Positions 1 through 6,332 of a stretch of DNA of 12,750 nucleotides are shown in pieces; within the stretch, counting starts at the first letter, position 1; every line of letters starts with the position of its first letter. Source of the DNA: Flavisolibacter sp. (GTDB taxonomy: Bacteria > Bacteroidota > Bacteroidia > Chitinophagales > Chitinophagaceae); contig JACDAZ010000175.1 of assembly GCA_013695175.1 (NCBI GenBank), positions 1-12,750 of the forward strand, in the 5' to 3' direction. Under the pieces are notes generated by a model. The model saw nothing but the letters and a program-made list of their open reading frames with translations. It ran no database searches and was not told the origin of the DNA. A program made the translations under genes and the position numbers.

Positions 1-509
1 CTAAAAGACTGGTTGAGTGCGGGCACGATGTAGTTATTCTTTTAGATTCTATAACCCGTTTGGCCCGGGCCCATAATACAGTTGCCCCCGCTTCAGGTAA
101 AGTTCTTTCGGGTGGTGTGGAGGCGAATGCTATGCAAAAGCCAAAGCAATTTTTTGGCGCTGCACGTAAAATTGAAAATGGTGGTTCTTTAACTATAATT
201 GCCACAGCCCTTGTAGATACAGGCAGCAAAATGGATGAGGTTATTTTTGAGGAATTTAAGGGTACTGGTAATATGGAGCTTCAGCTTGACAGGCGTTTGG
301 CTAACAGAAGAGTATTCCCTGCTATTGATCTTGTAGCATCATCTACACGTAGGGATGATTTATTATTAGATAAAGATGTACTGCAGAGAATGAACCTGTT
401 AAGGGTTTATTTAACCGATATGAATTCTGAAGAAGCGATGAATGATCTACTCAAAAGGATGAGAGGCACCAAGAGCAATGAAGAATTTCTTGCCTCAATG
501 AACAGATAA
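1..509 (+). CDS. rho: Transcription termination factor Rho, C-terminal part (5' end outside window)
   Basis: Rho is a hexameric RNA-dependent ATPase/helicase that terminates transcription on untranslated RNA. The frame is open from base 3, so the true start lies left of the window and about 168 C-terminal residues are visible. The fragment opens just before the Walker B strand (VVILLDS, followed by [10 protein letters not shown]). It continues through the Q-loop region ([19 protein letters not shown]) and the segment with [20 protein letters not shown] and [18 protein letters not shown], which carries R-loop and arginine-finger elements. It ends with the usual helical tail. Similarity to E. 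coli Rho is near-continuous over this stretch, so identity is secure. The visible part has no frameshift and no lost motif. A strong intrinsic hairpin follows 26 bases after the stop, so this transcript probably ends there. Confidence 0.97.
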   Translation, partial: KRLVECGHDVVILLDSITRLARAHNTVAPASGKVLSGGVEANAMQKPKQFFGAARKIENGGSLTIIATALVDTGSKMDEVIFEEFKGTGNMELQLDRRLANRRVFPAIDLVASSTRRDDLLLDKDVLQRMNLLRVYLTDMNSEEAMNDLLKRMRGTKSNEEFLASMNR

Positions 510-535
510 ATATGCATAAAGCACTGATAATCATT

Positions 536-560
536 ATGAGACCCTTGCGGTCTCATTTTT
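536..560 (+). terminator. Intrinsic terminator after rho
   Basis: A perfect 8-bp stem pairs ATGAGACC (536-543) with GGTCTCAT (549-556) around the 5-base loop CTTGC, and a run of five T ends at 560. It sits between the rho stop and the next gene on the same strand, so it probably separates the two transcripts. Confidence 0.85.
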
Positions 561-595
561 GTATATGAATCAGCTGAAACAAATTAATTAGAATC

Positions 596-1192
596 ATGAA
601 GAATAAGTATTTCAATTTTGTGGCAGCAGCAACTTTGGCTTTTGGTGTTGTAGCATGTAATAACGATGCAGATAATACTGCAATGAACGACACAACAACA
701 ACTACCACAACTACCACGACAACCGGCGAATATGCTGCTATGGCAGATTCTGCCAGGATCAACAGCGATGCTGGTAATTATTTAAATGCACGCACAGGAC
801 AACCTTTACGTATTAATGTTGATCCACAGACAGGGCAACGTATGAATGCTGAAACAGGAGAACCCGTTTGGCGTTATGTAGACCGTAGAACCTGGTGGGT
901 ATATGGTGGTGACAATTGGGAACCTCAGGGTGAAGCACGTATGGATAACAATGCCCTAATGTATAAAGATAACAATGACAACTGGGTTACTTATGAAAGA
1001 CGTTGGCAGACAGAAGACGAAAATTTAATGAAAGACTGGAAGATCAAGTATGACAAAGATGGAAGCTATAAAATGAAATCTGATGATACAAAGATCAAAG
1101 TTGATGCAGATGGAGAAACAAAGATCAAAACTGAAGATGGTAAGAAGATTAAAATAGATAAAGACGGAACTAAAATAAAAGACAATAAATAA
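596..1192 (+). CDS. Putative lipoprotein with polythreonine tract and C-terminal KIKxDxDG repeats
   Basis: I do not recognise a named family. The 198-residue product starts with a lipoprotein signal: a basic/hydrophobic stretch, then a lipobox ending GVVAC with Cys21 as the lipidation site, followed by an Asn/Asp-rich stretch. Residues 33-43 are eleven consecutive threonines. Residues about 62-90 contain three TG[QE] turns (ARTGQP, PQTGQR, AETGEP), followed by an aromatic stretch (VWRYVDRRTWWVYGGDNW). From about residue 149 to 195 the chain is built of 8-10-residue units of type KIKxDxDG. The architecture suggests an anchored protein with a flexible Thr linker and a beta-type repeat tail exposed to the periplasm or cell surface; that is inference. 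The ATG at 596 is chosen because the signal peptide begins there. The gene has a terminator on each side, so it is probably monocistronic. No enzyme motif is visible. Confidence 0.8.
   Translation: MKNKYFNFVAAATLAFGVVACNNDADNTAMNDTTTTTTTTTTTGEYAAMADSARINSDAGNYLNARTGQPLRINVDPQTGQRMNAETGEPVWRYVDRRTWWVYGGDNWEPQGEARMDNNALMYKDNNDNWVTYERRWQTEDENLMKDWKIKYDKDGSYKMKSDDTKIKVDADGETKIKTEDGKKIKIDKDGTKIKDNK
692..724 (+). repeat. ACN trinucleotide tract encoding 11 threonines
   Basis: Eleven consecutive ACN codons (five ACA, then mixed ACT, ACC and ACG; not a pure repeat) encode residues 33-43 of the lipoprotein. Mixed codon choice suggests that selection keeps threonine, although slippage could have seeded the tract. 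Positionally it is the linker just after the lipidated Cys. The same bases read in reverse give a false polyvaline frame. Confidence 0.85.
1040..1180 (+). repeat. In-frame imperfect repeats (KIKxDxDG) at the lipoprotein C-terminus
   Basis: Units such as KIKYDKDGS, YKMKSDD, TKIKVDADGE, TKIKTEDGK and KIKIDKDG follow each other, ending with TKIKDNK. The DNA keeps a trace of duplication: the 12-mer ACAAAGATCAAA occurs at 1088-1099 and again at 1118-1129, exactly 30 bases (10 codons) apart. Alternating Lys-Ile-Lys and Asp-Gly suggests short strands and turns. Confidence 0.75.
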
Positions 1193-1212
1193 TTCTTCAC
1201 CTACGTTAACTT

Positions 1213-1246
1213 AAATGCTTCCTTTACCGGAAGCATTTTTATTTTT
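1213..1246 (+). terminator. Intrinsic terminator after the polythreonine lipoprotein
   Basis: AAATGCTTCC (1213-1222) pairs perfectly with GGAAGCATTT (1229-1238) around a 6-base loop, and a T-rich tail runs to 1246. It ends only 18 bases before the selU start, so the selU promoter must overlap the hairpin, or selU is reached by read-through. Confidence 0.85.
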
Positions 1247-1264
1247 ACTTAGCCAAATTGAACT

Positions 1265-2329
1265 GTGGAAAGTATCCGCTTGCATATAAAAGATTTCATT
1301 TCACTTGCCACTGATTCATTATCATTAGACGTACGTTCTCCTTCAGAATATAAACATGCTCATATACCTGGTGCCATTAACTTACCTCTATTTTCAGATG
1401 AAGAACGTAAACGAGTAGGTACAGCTTATAAACAGGTAAGCAGGGAAGTAGCAATAAAAATAGGATTAGATTTTTTTGGTCCTAAAATGCGGAACATGGT
1501 GGAGGAGGTAGAGAAACTTATAACCCAAGAAACAAAATGTTCTCAGGTAAAAGAAGTAAAGCTGTTTATTTATTGCTGGCGTGGAGGAATGCGTAGTGCT
1601 GCTGTAGCATGGCTACTTCAACTATATGGTTTTGATGTTACCATTTTAGCTAATGGATATAAAGCTTTTCGTAATTATGTTCTTGATTCGTTTAAATATA
1701 ATTTTTCATTTAAAGTAGTGGGCGGTTTTACCGGTTCAGGAAAAACTGAAGTGATAAAAGAATTAATAAGAAGGGGAAAACCGGTTATAGATCTTGAAGA
1801 ATTAGCTTGTCACAAAGGGTCTGCTTTTGGGAGTTTAAACATGCCGTCTCAGCCTACACAAGAAATGTTTGAAAATAAATTAGCAACCTTGCTATTTCCG
1901 TTTATGCAGCCTGATGTTTGGGAAGTATGGGTAGAAGATGAAAGTCAAAGAATTGGTGATATTAACATCCCAATGGAATTGTGGACACAAATGCGTTCTG
2001 CCCCTGTATATTTTTTAGATATCGCTTTTGAAAAAAGACTACAGCATATAGTTGAAGAATACGGATCGCAGGACTCTTTTAAATTATTGAATAGCATAGA
2101 ACGAATTAGCAGGAGACTGGGTGGATTGAACACAAAAAAAGCAATTGAGTATTTGCATGATGGTAACTTGACGGAATGTTTTGCCATCCTTTTAAAATAT
2201 TATGATAAATACTACCTCAGGGGATTGCACAACAGGGATAATCTTACTACTTTGTTGCAAACTATTCCCTGTGAGGGGGTTAATTCAGGTAATTTAGAAT
2301 ATTTAATATCCAAACATTCCACTGTATGA
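1265..2329 (+). CDS. selU: tRNA 2-selenouridine synthase (SelU / MnmH / YbbB)
   Basis: SelU replaces sulfur by selenium in 2-thiouridine at the wobble position of certain tRNAs, using selenophosphate, through a geranylated intermediate. The 354-residue product has the two expected parts. An N-terminal rhodanese domain (about 1-140) holds LDVRSPSEYKHAHIPGAINLP and the loop IYCWRGGMRS with active-site Cys104. A C-terminal P-loop domain carries Walker A GFTGSGKT at 154-161. Length matches the family. The start is GTG at 1265: an in-frame TGA lies six bases upstream, the next in-frame ATG would cut off the rhodanese core, and about 20 residues before the LDVR strand is normal. No Shine-Dalgarno sequence is visible. 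The stop overlaps the next ATG by four bases (ATGA), and selD, which makes its selenium donor, is two genes downstream. I am very sure of the function. Confidence 0.96.
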   Translation: MESIRLHIKDFISLATDSLSLDVRSPSEYKHAHIPGAINLPLFSDEERKRVGTAYKQVSREVAIKIGLDFFGPKMRNMVEEVEKLITQETKCSQVKEVKLFIYCWRGGMRSAAVAWLLQLYGFDVTILANGYKAFRNYVLDSFKYNFSFKVVGGFTGSGKTEVIKELIRRGKPVIDLEELACHKGSAFGSLNMPSQPTQEMFENKLATLLFPFMQPDVWEVWVEDESQRIGDINIPMELWTQMRSAPVYFLDIAFEKRLQHIVEEYGSQDSFKLLNSIERISRRLGGLNTKKAIEYLHDGNLTECFAILLKYYDKYYLRGLHNRDNLTTLLQTIPCEGVNSGNLEYLISKHSTV

Positions 2330-3261
2330 AAACTCCACTTTTTTGCATTTGTTTTTTCATATCCATTAGTTCACACTCGCAGGTATTAAGCGGTTTTTAT
2401 AGTGGTACTATCTATAATGACACAACGAAGATGTTGCAGCAATATGAACTTGCATTAAGTGAATATAAGGGAAAAATTACCGGTTATTCATACATAACAT
2501 TTGTAGTAAACGATACTTTTTATTACGGCATCCGATCTATAAAAGCATTAAAAAAAGACAATAATCTTATTGTGGAAGATGATAAGTTGCTGGCAAATAA
2601 CTTCCCTGAATCACCTGCAAAAAGAGTTCGGCGAACTGCGGTTTTTCCCCTTAATGAAAAAGAAGATACAGTAAGATCCCTTCAGGGATCCTGGCATACC
2701 AACACAACGAAACTGTATTATTCAGTTGGTGGTGCTGCGGTAACTAAAAGAGACAATAATAATACACAAGCAGCCTTATTCACACATTTAAAAGAATTAG
2801 GGATTGAAACCGGTGGGGGAATAAACAATCCAAATTCTAACCAGGAAAAAAAACATAATAAAGAAAGTATTACAATTTCTAAAACCGATATGGTGCCCAC
2901 TCAATTATCTTTTGAAAAACGAAAAGAAAATGTTTTACAAACTTTGGATGTTATTAATGATTCAATCGTATTATCTTTTTATGATAATGGTGTTGTTGAT
3001 GGCGATATTATTAGTGTTTATTTAAATAATCAACCCGTTGTTTTTGAGGCAAGACTTACAGAGGCTGCTATAAAAAAAACAATCCATTTAAACTTCAATG
3101 ATCAAGAGCATATTGATTTGCTTTTGGTAGCGGAATCCCTTGGCAGTATACCTCCCAATACAGGACTATTAATTGTTCAGGATGGTAGCTCACGTTATAC
3201 TTTGCATTTTTCAGCCGATTTTCAAACAAATGCTACTGTACGTTTCAGAAAAAAGAAATAA
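2326..3261 (+). CDS. Secreted protein of unknown function embedded between selU and selD
   Basis: No function can be assigned. The 311-residue product has a Sec-type signal peptide (residues 1 to about 19, SSHSQ before VLSG) with no clear lipobox. Residues about 20-145 look like a small all-beta domain (GFYSGTIY, then GKITGYSYITF, then LQGSWHTN), reminiscent of lipocalin-like folds. A low-complexity Asn/Lys/Glu linker (about 143-185) follows. The C-terminal part (about 195-311) has IVLSFYDNGVVDGDIISVYL, LLLVAESLGSIPPNTGLLIV and a final TVRFRKKK. From memory, this domain recurs at the C-terminus of many secreted Bacteroidota proteins, which argues against a selenium-specific role. The start ATG overlaps the selU stop, and the stop shares one base with the selD ATG (TAATG), so it is almost certainly co-transcribed and translationally coupled. 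It carries only two Cys, both in the signal peptide. Confidence 0.85.
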   Translation: MKTPLFCICFFISISSHSQVLSGFYSGTIYNDTTKMLQQYELALSEYKGKITGYSYITFVVNDTFYYGIRSIKALKKDNNLIVEDDKLLANNFPESPAKRVRRTAVFPLNEKEDTVRSLQGSWHTNTTKLYYSVGGAAVTKRDNNNTQAALFTHLKELGIETGGGINNPNSNQEKKHNKESITISKTDMVPTQLSFEKRKENVLQTLDVINDSIVLSFYDNGVVDGDIISVYLNNQPVVFEARLTEAAIKKTIHLNFNDQEHIDLLLVAESLGSIPPNTGLLIVQDGSSRYTLHFSADFQTNATVRFRKKK

Positions 3262-4319
3262 TGACAGAAATTACCAGGCTTACAAAATACTCAAAGGGTG
3301 GTGGCTGTGGTTGTAAAATTGCTCCTTCTGTTTTACAGCAAATTCTTCATACAAATTCAGCAGCACCCGATTTTAAAAATTTACTTGTGGGAAGCGAAAC
3401 TGCAGATGATGCTGCTGTTTATAAAATATCGAATGATGTAGCTGTTATTTCAACAGCGGATTTTTTTCTTCCCATAGTTGATAATCCATTTGAATTTGGC
3501 CGTATTGCTGCTGCAAATGCTATATCTGATATTTATGCCATGGGGGGTACCCCTTTAATGGCTGTAGCTATATTAGGTTTTCCGGTTGATCATCTGCCAA
3601 TAGAAACAGCACAGCAGATTTTGGAGGGTGGCAGAACTATTTGCAAAGAAGCAAATATTCCTCTGGCAGGTGGACACACTATTGATTCCTCCGAACCCAT
3701 TTTTGGTTTAGCTGTAACGGGCACTGTTGATTTAAAACATTTAAAAAAGAATAATACTGCACAGAAAGGTGATATACTTTTTCTAACAAAGCCAATAGGA
3801 ACAGGGATATTGGCAACTGCTTTAAAGAGAGAAATCTTGCAGGAGGAGCATTATACAAGTTTAATAAATCAATTAACGCAGCTAAATGACATAGGTGAGA
3901 AGTTGGGAAAATCAGAGGCAGTACACGCTATGACCGATGTTACCGGCTTTGGATTATTGGGGCACCTTGTTGAAATAGCTGAAGGGAGTAAACTATCAAT
4001 TGAACTTTTCTATAATCAAATAAAAAAATCTCCCGGGCTTGATTTTTATCTGCAACAAAAAACTATTCCTGATGCAAGTTTTAGAAACTGGAACAGCTAT
4101 AGCAATAAAGTGCAGTTTGAAAAAGGAGTTTCCGTAATGGAAGCATTTAGTTTACTGCCGGATCCGCAAACAAACGGAGGGCTTGTTTTTTCTGTCTCAC
4201 CGGAATCAATTGATATAATAAAACAATTATTATCAACTGAAAAATATTCTTCTTTTATAGAGCCTATAGGTGTTTGCGTTTCAAAAAACGAAAAAGCAAT
4301 TATAGTTAGAAACCTCTGA
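3261..4319 (+). CDS. selD: Selenide, water dikinase (selenophosphate synthetase)
   Basis: SelD makes selenophosphate from selenide and ATP, the activated selenium donor for SelU and, where present, for selenocysteine synthesis. The 352-residue product has the N-terminal catalytic loop YSKGGGCGCKIAP with Cys16 (codon TGT, so Cys and not Sec) and Lys19, matching E. coli Cys17/Lys20. Metal and ATP-binding acidic motifs follow: DDAAVY (D49-D50), STADFF (D67), the block NAISDIYAMGGTPLMAVAIL (D90), GGHTIDSSEPIFG, and MTDVTGFGLLGH (D226). The GGL segment near 306 is also typical. Length is normal. It is the last gene of the selU operon, starting inside the preceding stop (TAATG). No selA, selB, selC or SECIS element is visible here, so the only supported local use of selenium is tRNA modification. 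Confidence 0.97.
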   Translation: MTEITRLTKYSKGGGCGCKIAPSVLQQILHTNSAAPDFKNLLVGSETADDAAVYKISNDVAVISTADFFLPIVDNPFEFGRIAAANAISDIYAMGGTPLMAVAILGFPVDHLPIETAQQILEGGRTICKEANIPLAGGHTIDSSEPIFGLAVTGTVDLKHLKKNNTAQKGDILFLTKPIGTGILATALKREILQEEHYTSLINQLTQLNDIGEKLGKSEAVHAMTDVTGFGLLGHLVEIAEGSKLSIELFYNQIKKSPGLDFYLQQKTIPDASFRNWNSYSNKVQFEKGVSVMEAFSLLPDPQTNGGLVFSVSPESIDIIKQLLSTEKYSSFIEPIGVCVSKNEKAIIVRNL

Positions 4320-4347
4320 TCTAAATTGTATTATTTTAATTTTTATT

Positions 4348-4365
4348 ACGTTTAAACATAAACGT
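4348..4365. repeat. Small inverted repeat downstream of selD
   Basis: ACGTTTA (4348-4354) and TAAACGT (4359-4365) are perfect inverted copies around AACA. A T-tract does not follow directly on either strand, so it is a poor intrinsic terminator. A TAnnTTTG-like octamer (TAGTTTTG, 4371-4378) begins six bases later, so an operator or a weak transcript end are both possible. This is low-certainty. Confidence 0.35.
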
Positions 4366-4450
4366 TAGCGTAGTTTTGATACTGCAGTTTGTAACACTGA
4401 GTAAAATTTACATTGTATTATACTGGGGAAAACTTAAATACAGCAGAAGC

Positions 4451-4481
4451 TTGCATTTAAAATACTTCAAATATAAATTTG
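4451..4481 (+). promoter_or_regulatory. Bacteroidota-type promoter for the lipoprotein at 4525
   Basis: TTG at 4451-4453 (-33 element) and TAAATTTG at 4474-4481 (a full match to the -7 consensus TAnnTTTG) are separated by 20 bases, within the usual spacing for the primary sigma factor of this phylum. Transcription would start near 4486-4490, giving a leader of about 35-40 bases without a Shine-Dalgarno sequence. Confidence 0.7.
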
Positions 4482-4524
4482 CACTTCATTAATTCTTGAC
4501 CCTTTAAAAATTAAACCAATTCTT

Positions 4525-5091
4525 ATGAGAAAACTAAGTTTTCTATTCTTAGGCTTTATTGCTATTGTTTCTTTTGTAAGTTGTACTAAAGAAAATCTTC
4601 AAACTTCTAACCAAACAAATTCACCCGCATTTAGTGTTACATATTCTGAATGGACAATGGATGCAAATTTCGATTGGGAAGATGGAACTGCCGGAAATAA
4701 TCCAGCTAAACAAACCAACTGGGATGCTTTTGATCTAACACAACAAACTATTGATGGAGAAGGAGTTCTGGTTTATGCAAAATCAAACATCGATGGTTCT
4801 ATACAGCCAATGCCTGCCAGTTTCACAAAAGGAACTGATGAAACAGTGCTTGATTTTTATGAATTTGTTTCTATTCCGGGTTTTATTTCAATTATACACT
4901 CTAAATCAGTTGATGGTGTTTTTGAAACTCCTGCCAATACAAACGAAATGAGCTTTAAATTCATTTTTGTAAATTCAAATGTTGCACCATCTAATGCACG
5001 TATACCAACAAATAATGGATCTTATTCATTAGCTGATCTGCGCAATTTTTCTTATGAAGAAGTAATAACTCTATTAGGAATTCCTGAATAA
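4525..5091 (+). CDS. Putative lipoprotein of unknown function
   Basis: This is a 188-residue hypothetical lipoprotein. The signal (MRKLSFLFLGFIAIVSFVSC) ends in a lipobox with Cys20. After a short Ser/Asn/Thr linker, the mature part has a YSEWTMDANFDWE segment, a helix-like stretch, then IDGEGVLVYAKSNIDGSIQPMP, IPGFISIIHS, MSFKFIFVNS, and a C-terminus with DLRNFSYEEVITLLGIPE. This layout (an opening aromatic strand, a GVVLVYxK-type strand, an F[KR][FY]-type strand, and a YEEVxxxLxIP end) resembles a group of small Bacteroidota lipoproteins that I recall but cannot name; that is recollection, not a search result. It has its own promoter and a strong terminator, so it is probably a single-gene unit. 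No catalytic motif is visible; it is likely an outer-membrane or periplasm-facing anchored protein. Confidence 0.8.
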   Translation: MRKLSFLFLGFIAIVSFVSCTKENLQTSNQTNSPAFSVTYSEWTMDANFDWEDGTAGNNPAKQTNWDAFDLTQQTIDGEGVLVYAKSNIDGSIQPMPASFTKGTDETVLDFYEFVSIPGFISIIHSKSVDGVFETPANTNEMSFKFIFVNSNVAPSNARIPTNNGSYSLADLRNFSYEEVITLLGIPE

Positions 5092-5109
5092 CATTTATTA
5101 AGTATTTGC

Positions 5110-5133
5110 AAACCGGCTTCGGCCGGTTTTTTT
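5110..5133 (+). terminator. Intrinsic terminator with UUCG tetraloop
   Basis: AAACCGGC (5110-5117) and GCCGGTTT (5122-5129) form an 8-bp stem closed by C-G on a TTCG loop, the very stable cUUCGg tetraloop, followed by T to 5133. It lies between convergent genes. For the + strand it is canonical. For the minus-strand cluster ending at 5140 the same stem is followed by only TTT, so it would work weakly in that direction. Confidence 0.92.
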
Positions 5134-5139
5134 ATACAC

Positions 5140-6081
5140 TTAGCCATTCAAAGTATTTAATTCCATAAGTGGTGGGGCAAAAATTTCAGCCATCATACAC
5201 CTTACACTGCCACCTTCAACTTTTTCAATTACCGAAACATCTATGGGCAACAATTTGCCATAACTCTCCAGCCTTTGCTTTTGGTTTTCTAAAAGACTAT
5301 CATACGCGTTTTTGCTTAAAATAATAAATCTTTTGCCGCCATTGCTTTTTATATGCAGCATGTTACCTGCAAAAGAATTCATCTGATCATGAGTTATGTA
5401 AATATTTTCATGGCCTGTGGTTTCCAACAATTGTGCTACTGCAATGCGCTCATCATCGTCAGCAATTGCTTTAGGGCAAACAATTGAAAAACCTTCCCCT
5501 ATACACATCATTACATTCGTATGATAAATATTGTTGCCATTATTATCAATGGCAGTAAAGGTTATTGCCCTGTATCCTTTTGTTGCTGCAAATTTTTCGA
5601 CCAGCGACTTGCTTGTTCTGCCGGATAAACAAGCATAAATTATTTTATTTTGATGATCCATTACCATGCTTCCTGTTCCTTCAAGGTAAAAAGCGTCTGC
5701 TTCATATTCACTCCAATCTATTACATCTGTAATTTTAAATTTTTTTGAAATCATTTCCAGGATGTCGTCCCGCTTCTCATCTCGCCTGCTTTTCGCCTGC
5801 ATTGGAAATACATCTATTACACCTTTATGATCTGTACTAAACCAATTATTTGGAAAAATTGCATCAGGCTTTAATGGTTCATCTGTATCCTCTATAACTA
5901 TTACATTGATATCATTTGACTTTAAAACATTTACCATAGCATCAAATTCTTCTAAAGCTTTTTTCAGCAATTCAATTGCAGTGTACGAATGGTTGTTTTG
6001 AAAAAAATTTGTAGCTGCTGTTTCTGCATTGTAAGCAAAAGAAGCAGGACGAACCATTAAAATTGAATTTGTTATTTGCAC
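5140..6081 (-). CDS. ctlX: CtlX-like citrulline/guanidino hydrolase (amidinotransferase-fold)
   Basis: The product belongs to the pentein (guanidine-modifying) superfamily with arginine deiminase and dimethylarginine hydrolase. CtlX-type members are linked to citrulline use (ureidase activity in Francisella). The 313 residues show MVRPASFAYNAETAATNFFQ near the start, PDAIFPNNWF (72-81), the block around YLEGTGSMVMD (132-142, Glu134), YHTNVMMCIGE with His187, and near the end EGGSVRCMMAEIF with the nucleophile candidate Cys295. Together these give the expected Cys-His-acid set. The start is GTG at 6081, one base after the stop of the preceding gene; ATG at codon 9 is an alternative, but family members usually have a few residues before the [MI]RP motif. 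It is last in a four-gene reverse cluster. The exact substrate (citrulline, arginine or another guanidine) cannot be read from sequence alone. Confidence 0.85.
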   Translation of the reverse strand: MQITNSILMVRPASFAYNAETAATNFFQNNHSYTAIELLKKALEEFDAMVNVLKSNDINVIVIEDTDEPLKPDAIFPNNWFSTDHKGVIDVFPMQAKSRRDEKRDDILEMISKKFKITDVIDWSEYEADAFYLEGTGSMVMDHQNKIIYACLSGRTSKSLVEKFAATKGYRAITFTAIDNNGNNIYHTNVMMCIGEGFSIVCPKAIADDDERIAVAQLLETTGHENIYITHDQMNSFAGNMLHIKSNGGKRFIILSKNAYDSLLENQKQRLESYGKLLPIDVSVIEKVEGGSVRCMMAEIFAPPLMELNTLNG

Positions 6082-6082
6082 T

Positions 6083-6322
6083 TTAAAAGAGGGAGTCTAT
6101 TTTTTGAGCTAATTTTTTATCTCTTTCCGTTACAACATTTCCAGCATCATGAGTTGAAAGCCATACTTCAACAGTATTATATACATTTGTCCACCTGGGG
6201 TGATGATCCATTTTTTCTGCAATTAATGCAACTCTTGTCATAAACGCAAAAGCTTCACTAAAATCTTTAAACTCAAATTTGCGATAAAGGCTATTGTCTT
6301 TTTCTGTCCACCGATCCAACAT
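6083..6322 (-). CDS. Pterin-4a-carbinolamine dehydratase (short form)
   Basis: This enzyme family (PhhB/PCD/DCoH) dehydrates 4a-hydroxytetrahydrobiopterin to recycle the pterin cofactor, and some members act in folate-type pterin salvage. The diagnostic signature E-K-M-D-H-H-P-R-W is at residues 36-44, with a third active-site His in STHDAG (His58), so His40, His41 and His58 form the usual triad. The protein is 79 residues, shorter than the 95-110 common in the family; the missing part is the N-terminal helix before the GW-type strand. An in-frame TGA lies a few codons upstream of ATG 6322, so no longer version exists here. The stop is one base from the ctlX start and 10 bases separate it from the preceding gene, so it is surely co-transcribed. 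No aromatic amino acid hydroxylase is visible in the window, so the pterin partner is unknown. Confidence 0.92.
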   Translation of the reverse strand: MLDRWTEKDNSLYRKFEFKDFSEAFAFMTRVALIAEKMDHHPRWTNVYNTVEVWLSTHDAGNVVTERDKKLAQKIDSLF

Positions 6323-6332
6323 ATGATTTCAA

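Noticed and set aside
553..762. Reverse-strand open frame with a polyvaline run
   Set aside because: It is the antisense shadow of the polythreonine codons (ACN reversed gives NGT) of the lipoprotein gene and has no independent coding signal.
3261..4319. SelD as a selenoprotein
   Set aside because: The catalytic codon is TGT, not TGA, and there is no internal stop; it is an ordinary Cys form.
4348..4365. Terminator for the selU operon
   Set aside because: The stem is 7 bp and A+T-rich with no T-tract directly after it; kept only as a possible inverted repeat.
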